Shown: in pieces, positions 63,345-64,000 of the stretch
Layout: the number at the start of each line of letters is the position of its first letter
How positions within the stretch are numbered: the stretch's first letter is position 1
Source: Paraburkholderia aromaticivorans
Lineage (GTDB): Bacteria; Pseudomonadota; Gammaproteobacteria; Burkholderiales; Burkholderiaceae
Reading direction: 5' to 3'
Assembly (NCBI RefSeq): GCF_002278075.1
Contig: NZ_CP022989.1
Span: forward strand, 2,790,001 to 2,854,000
Length of the DNA: 64,000 bases
Program-made: the position numbers and the translations under genes
Notes under the pieces: model-generated
The model's input: the letters and a program-made list of their open reading frames with translations, nothing else
Told to the model about the DNA's origin: nothing
Databases searched by the model: none

Positions 63345-64000
63345 TCACGATGTGGGCGCCTCTGCGGAAGATGCCGGTCCAGGCAATGAACCGATCGTTG
63401 TGGTGGCACTGCGCAGAGTATCAAAGGGTTCCAAGTTGGTTGAATCCTTCACCACGAGCCGTGGCGCATAGGGAATCAGATTGCCATGTGCGTCAAGCGC
63501 CGGTACTCCGTCAACAACTTCTCTAACAAAATGTAAGGGCATGCATCGCTCGATACTCGATTGCTCGAAACCACCATTAGCTCCGAGATCTGCTACATAC
63601 ATGCCGATCGTCTGCATCTCGATTCCGCTTTGTCGCTCTCTACGTAGAACGACCGGGCCACCGGAGCTGCCGGCGCGGCCCGCCGAGTGTACAAAGAAGT
63701 TAAACTGATTTGCTCGGAAATCGGCAGCAAGCGAGCACTTGTATGCTACGGCCTGGCCATCGGGAAAACTGTATCCGCCAGGGAACGAGTACATTAGACC
63801 CGAGGATCCCGTGGTCACGCTCAGGCCGGTTTCAACAATCGTGTAGTCACCGAACACGCCACAATCGTTGATTGCTGCGACATTTTTCGGAGCTTGAATT
63901 TCTACAGCCGCAACGTCGATGCACGCGTTGAATGGGTCGTGATACCAACGGAACACCGGCCGGTCACCGTTATACAAGGGAACCGCGACGTTTAGCGCGG
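63345..64000 (-). CDS. Trypsin-like serine protease, C-terminal part (cut by window end)
   Basis: At least 217 residues are visible; the frame stays open to the window edge, so the N-terminus with the catalytic His is missing. The catalytic Asp is probably in FNACIDVAAVEI and the nucleophile serine is in GRAGSSGGPVVLRR, the GxSGGP motif of the trypsin fold. The C-terminal 50 residues look unstructured. It ends 141 bases before the DUF3644 gene, in the same direction, suggesting a protease-HEPN-PLD cassette. GC is markedly lower than in the core genome. Confidence 0.75.
   Translation of the reverse strand, partial: ALNVAVPLYNGDRPVFRWYHDPFNACIDVAAVEIQAPKNVAAINDCGVFGDYTIVETGLSVTTGSSGLMYSFPGGYSFPDGQAVAYKCSLAADFRANQFNFFVHSAGRAGSSGGPVVLRRERQSGIEMQTIGMYVADLGANGGFEQSSIERCMPLHFVREVVDGVPALDAHGNLIPYAPRLVVKDSTNLEPFDTLRSATTTIGSLPGPASSAEAPTS

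Overview
The window is high-GC chromosomal DNA from a betaproteobacterium, most likely Paraburkholderia or Burkholderia in the Burkholderiaceae. This rests on the protein sequences and on gene order: smc-zipA-ligA-def, map-glnD divergent from rpsB-tsf-pyrH-frr-uppS-cdsA-dxr-rseP-bamA-skp-lpxD-fabZ-lpxA-lpxB-rnhB, ppsR divergent from ppsA, and smpB divergent from ratA-rnfH. The species call is inference. No rRNA, tRNA, CRISPR array, insertion sequence or integrase was seen.

Layout. Positions 1-128 are the end of radA, followed by a small Burkholderia-type protein. From 0.66 to 3.8 kb a CaiB-type CoA-transferase and the ABC-F ATPase YheS run leftwards; a glutathione peroxidase (rightwards) and a cardiolipin synthase (leftwards) follow. 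Between 6.4 and 11.0 kb lies a leftward lysine/peptidoglycan-precursor cluster, dapC-dapD-yffB-dapE-prmB. A DMT transporter, smc, zipA, ligA and def follow rightwards. map-glnD and an RluB/RluF-type pseudouridine synthase with a very long arginine-rich N-terminal arm run leftwards from about 26 kb.

From 26.35 to 43 kb runs the large translation and envelope operon. It joins ribosomal protein S2, EF-Ts, UMP kinase, ribosome recycling factor, isoprenoid carrier synthesis (uppS, dxr), phospholipid synthesis (cdsA), the sigma-E protease RseP, outer-membrane assembly (BamA, Skp) and lipid A synthesis (LpxD, FabZ, LpxA, LpxB). Its first gene is preceded by a highly structured leader of about 260 nt. 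ppsR/ppsA, an NfeD-stomatin pair, smpB, ratA-rnfH, a second DMT transporter and guaB-membrane protein-guaA complete the core region at 55.3 kb.

From the guaA 3' end to the end of the window (55.34-64.0 kb) the DNA changes character. GC is lower and spacing looser, and the genes are accessory: an unknown protein, a 979-residue Toprim/DUF927-type primase-helicase, a candidate replication origin with a perfect 30-bp inverted repeat built from GTGAC boxes, a HEPN-like protein, and a leftward cassette of trypsin-like protease (cut by the window edge), DUF3644 HEPN protein and PLD-family nuclease. This looks like an integrated mobile element inserted at guaA and carrying a probable defence cassette. 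The core genes are ordinary; the most interesting material is the element (especially 59.85-60.12 kb and 61.2-64 kb) and the RNA leaders of rpsB and ppsA.
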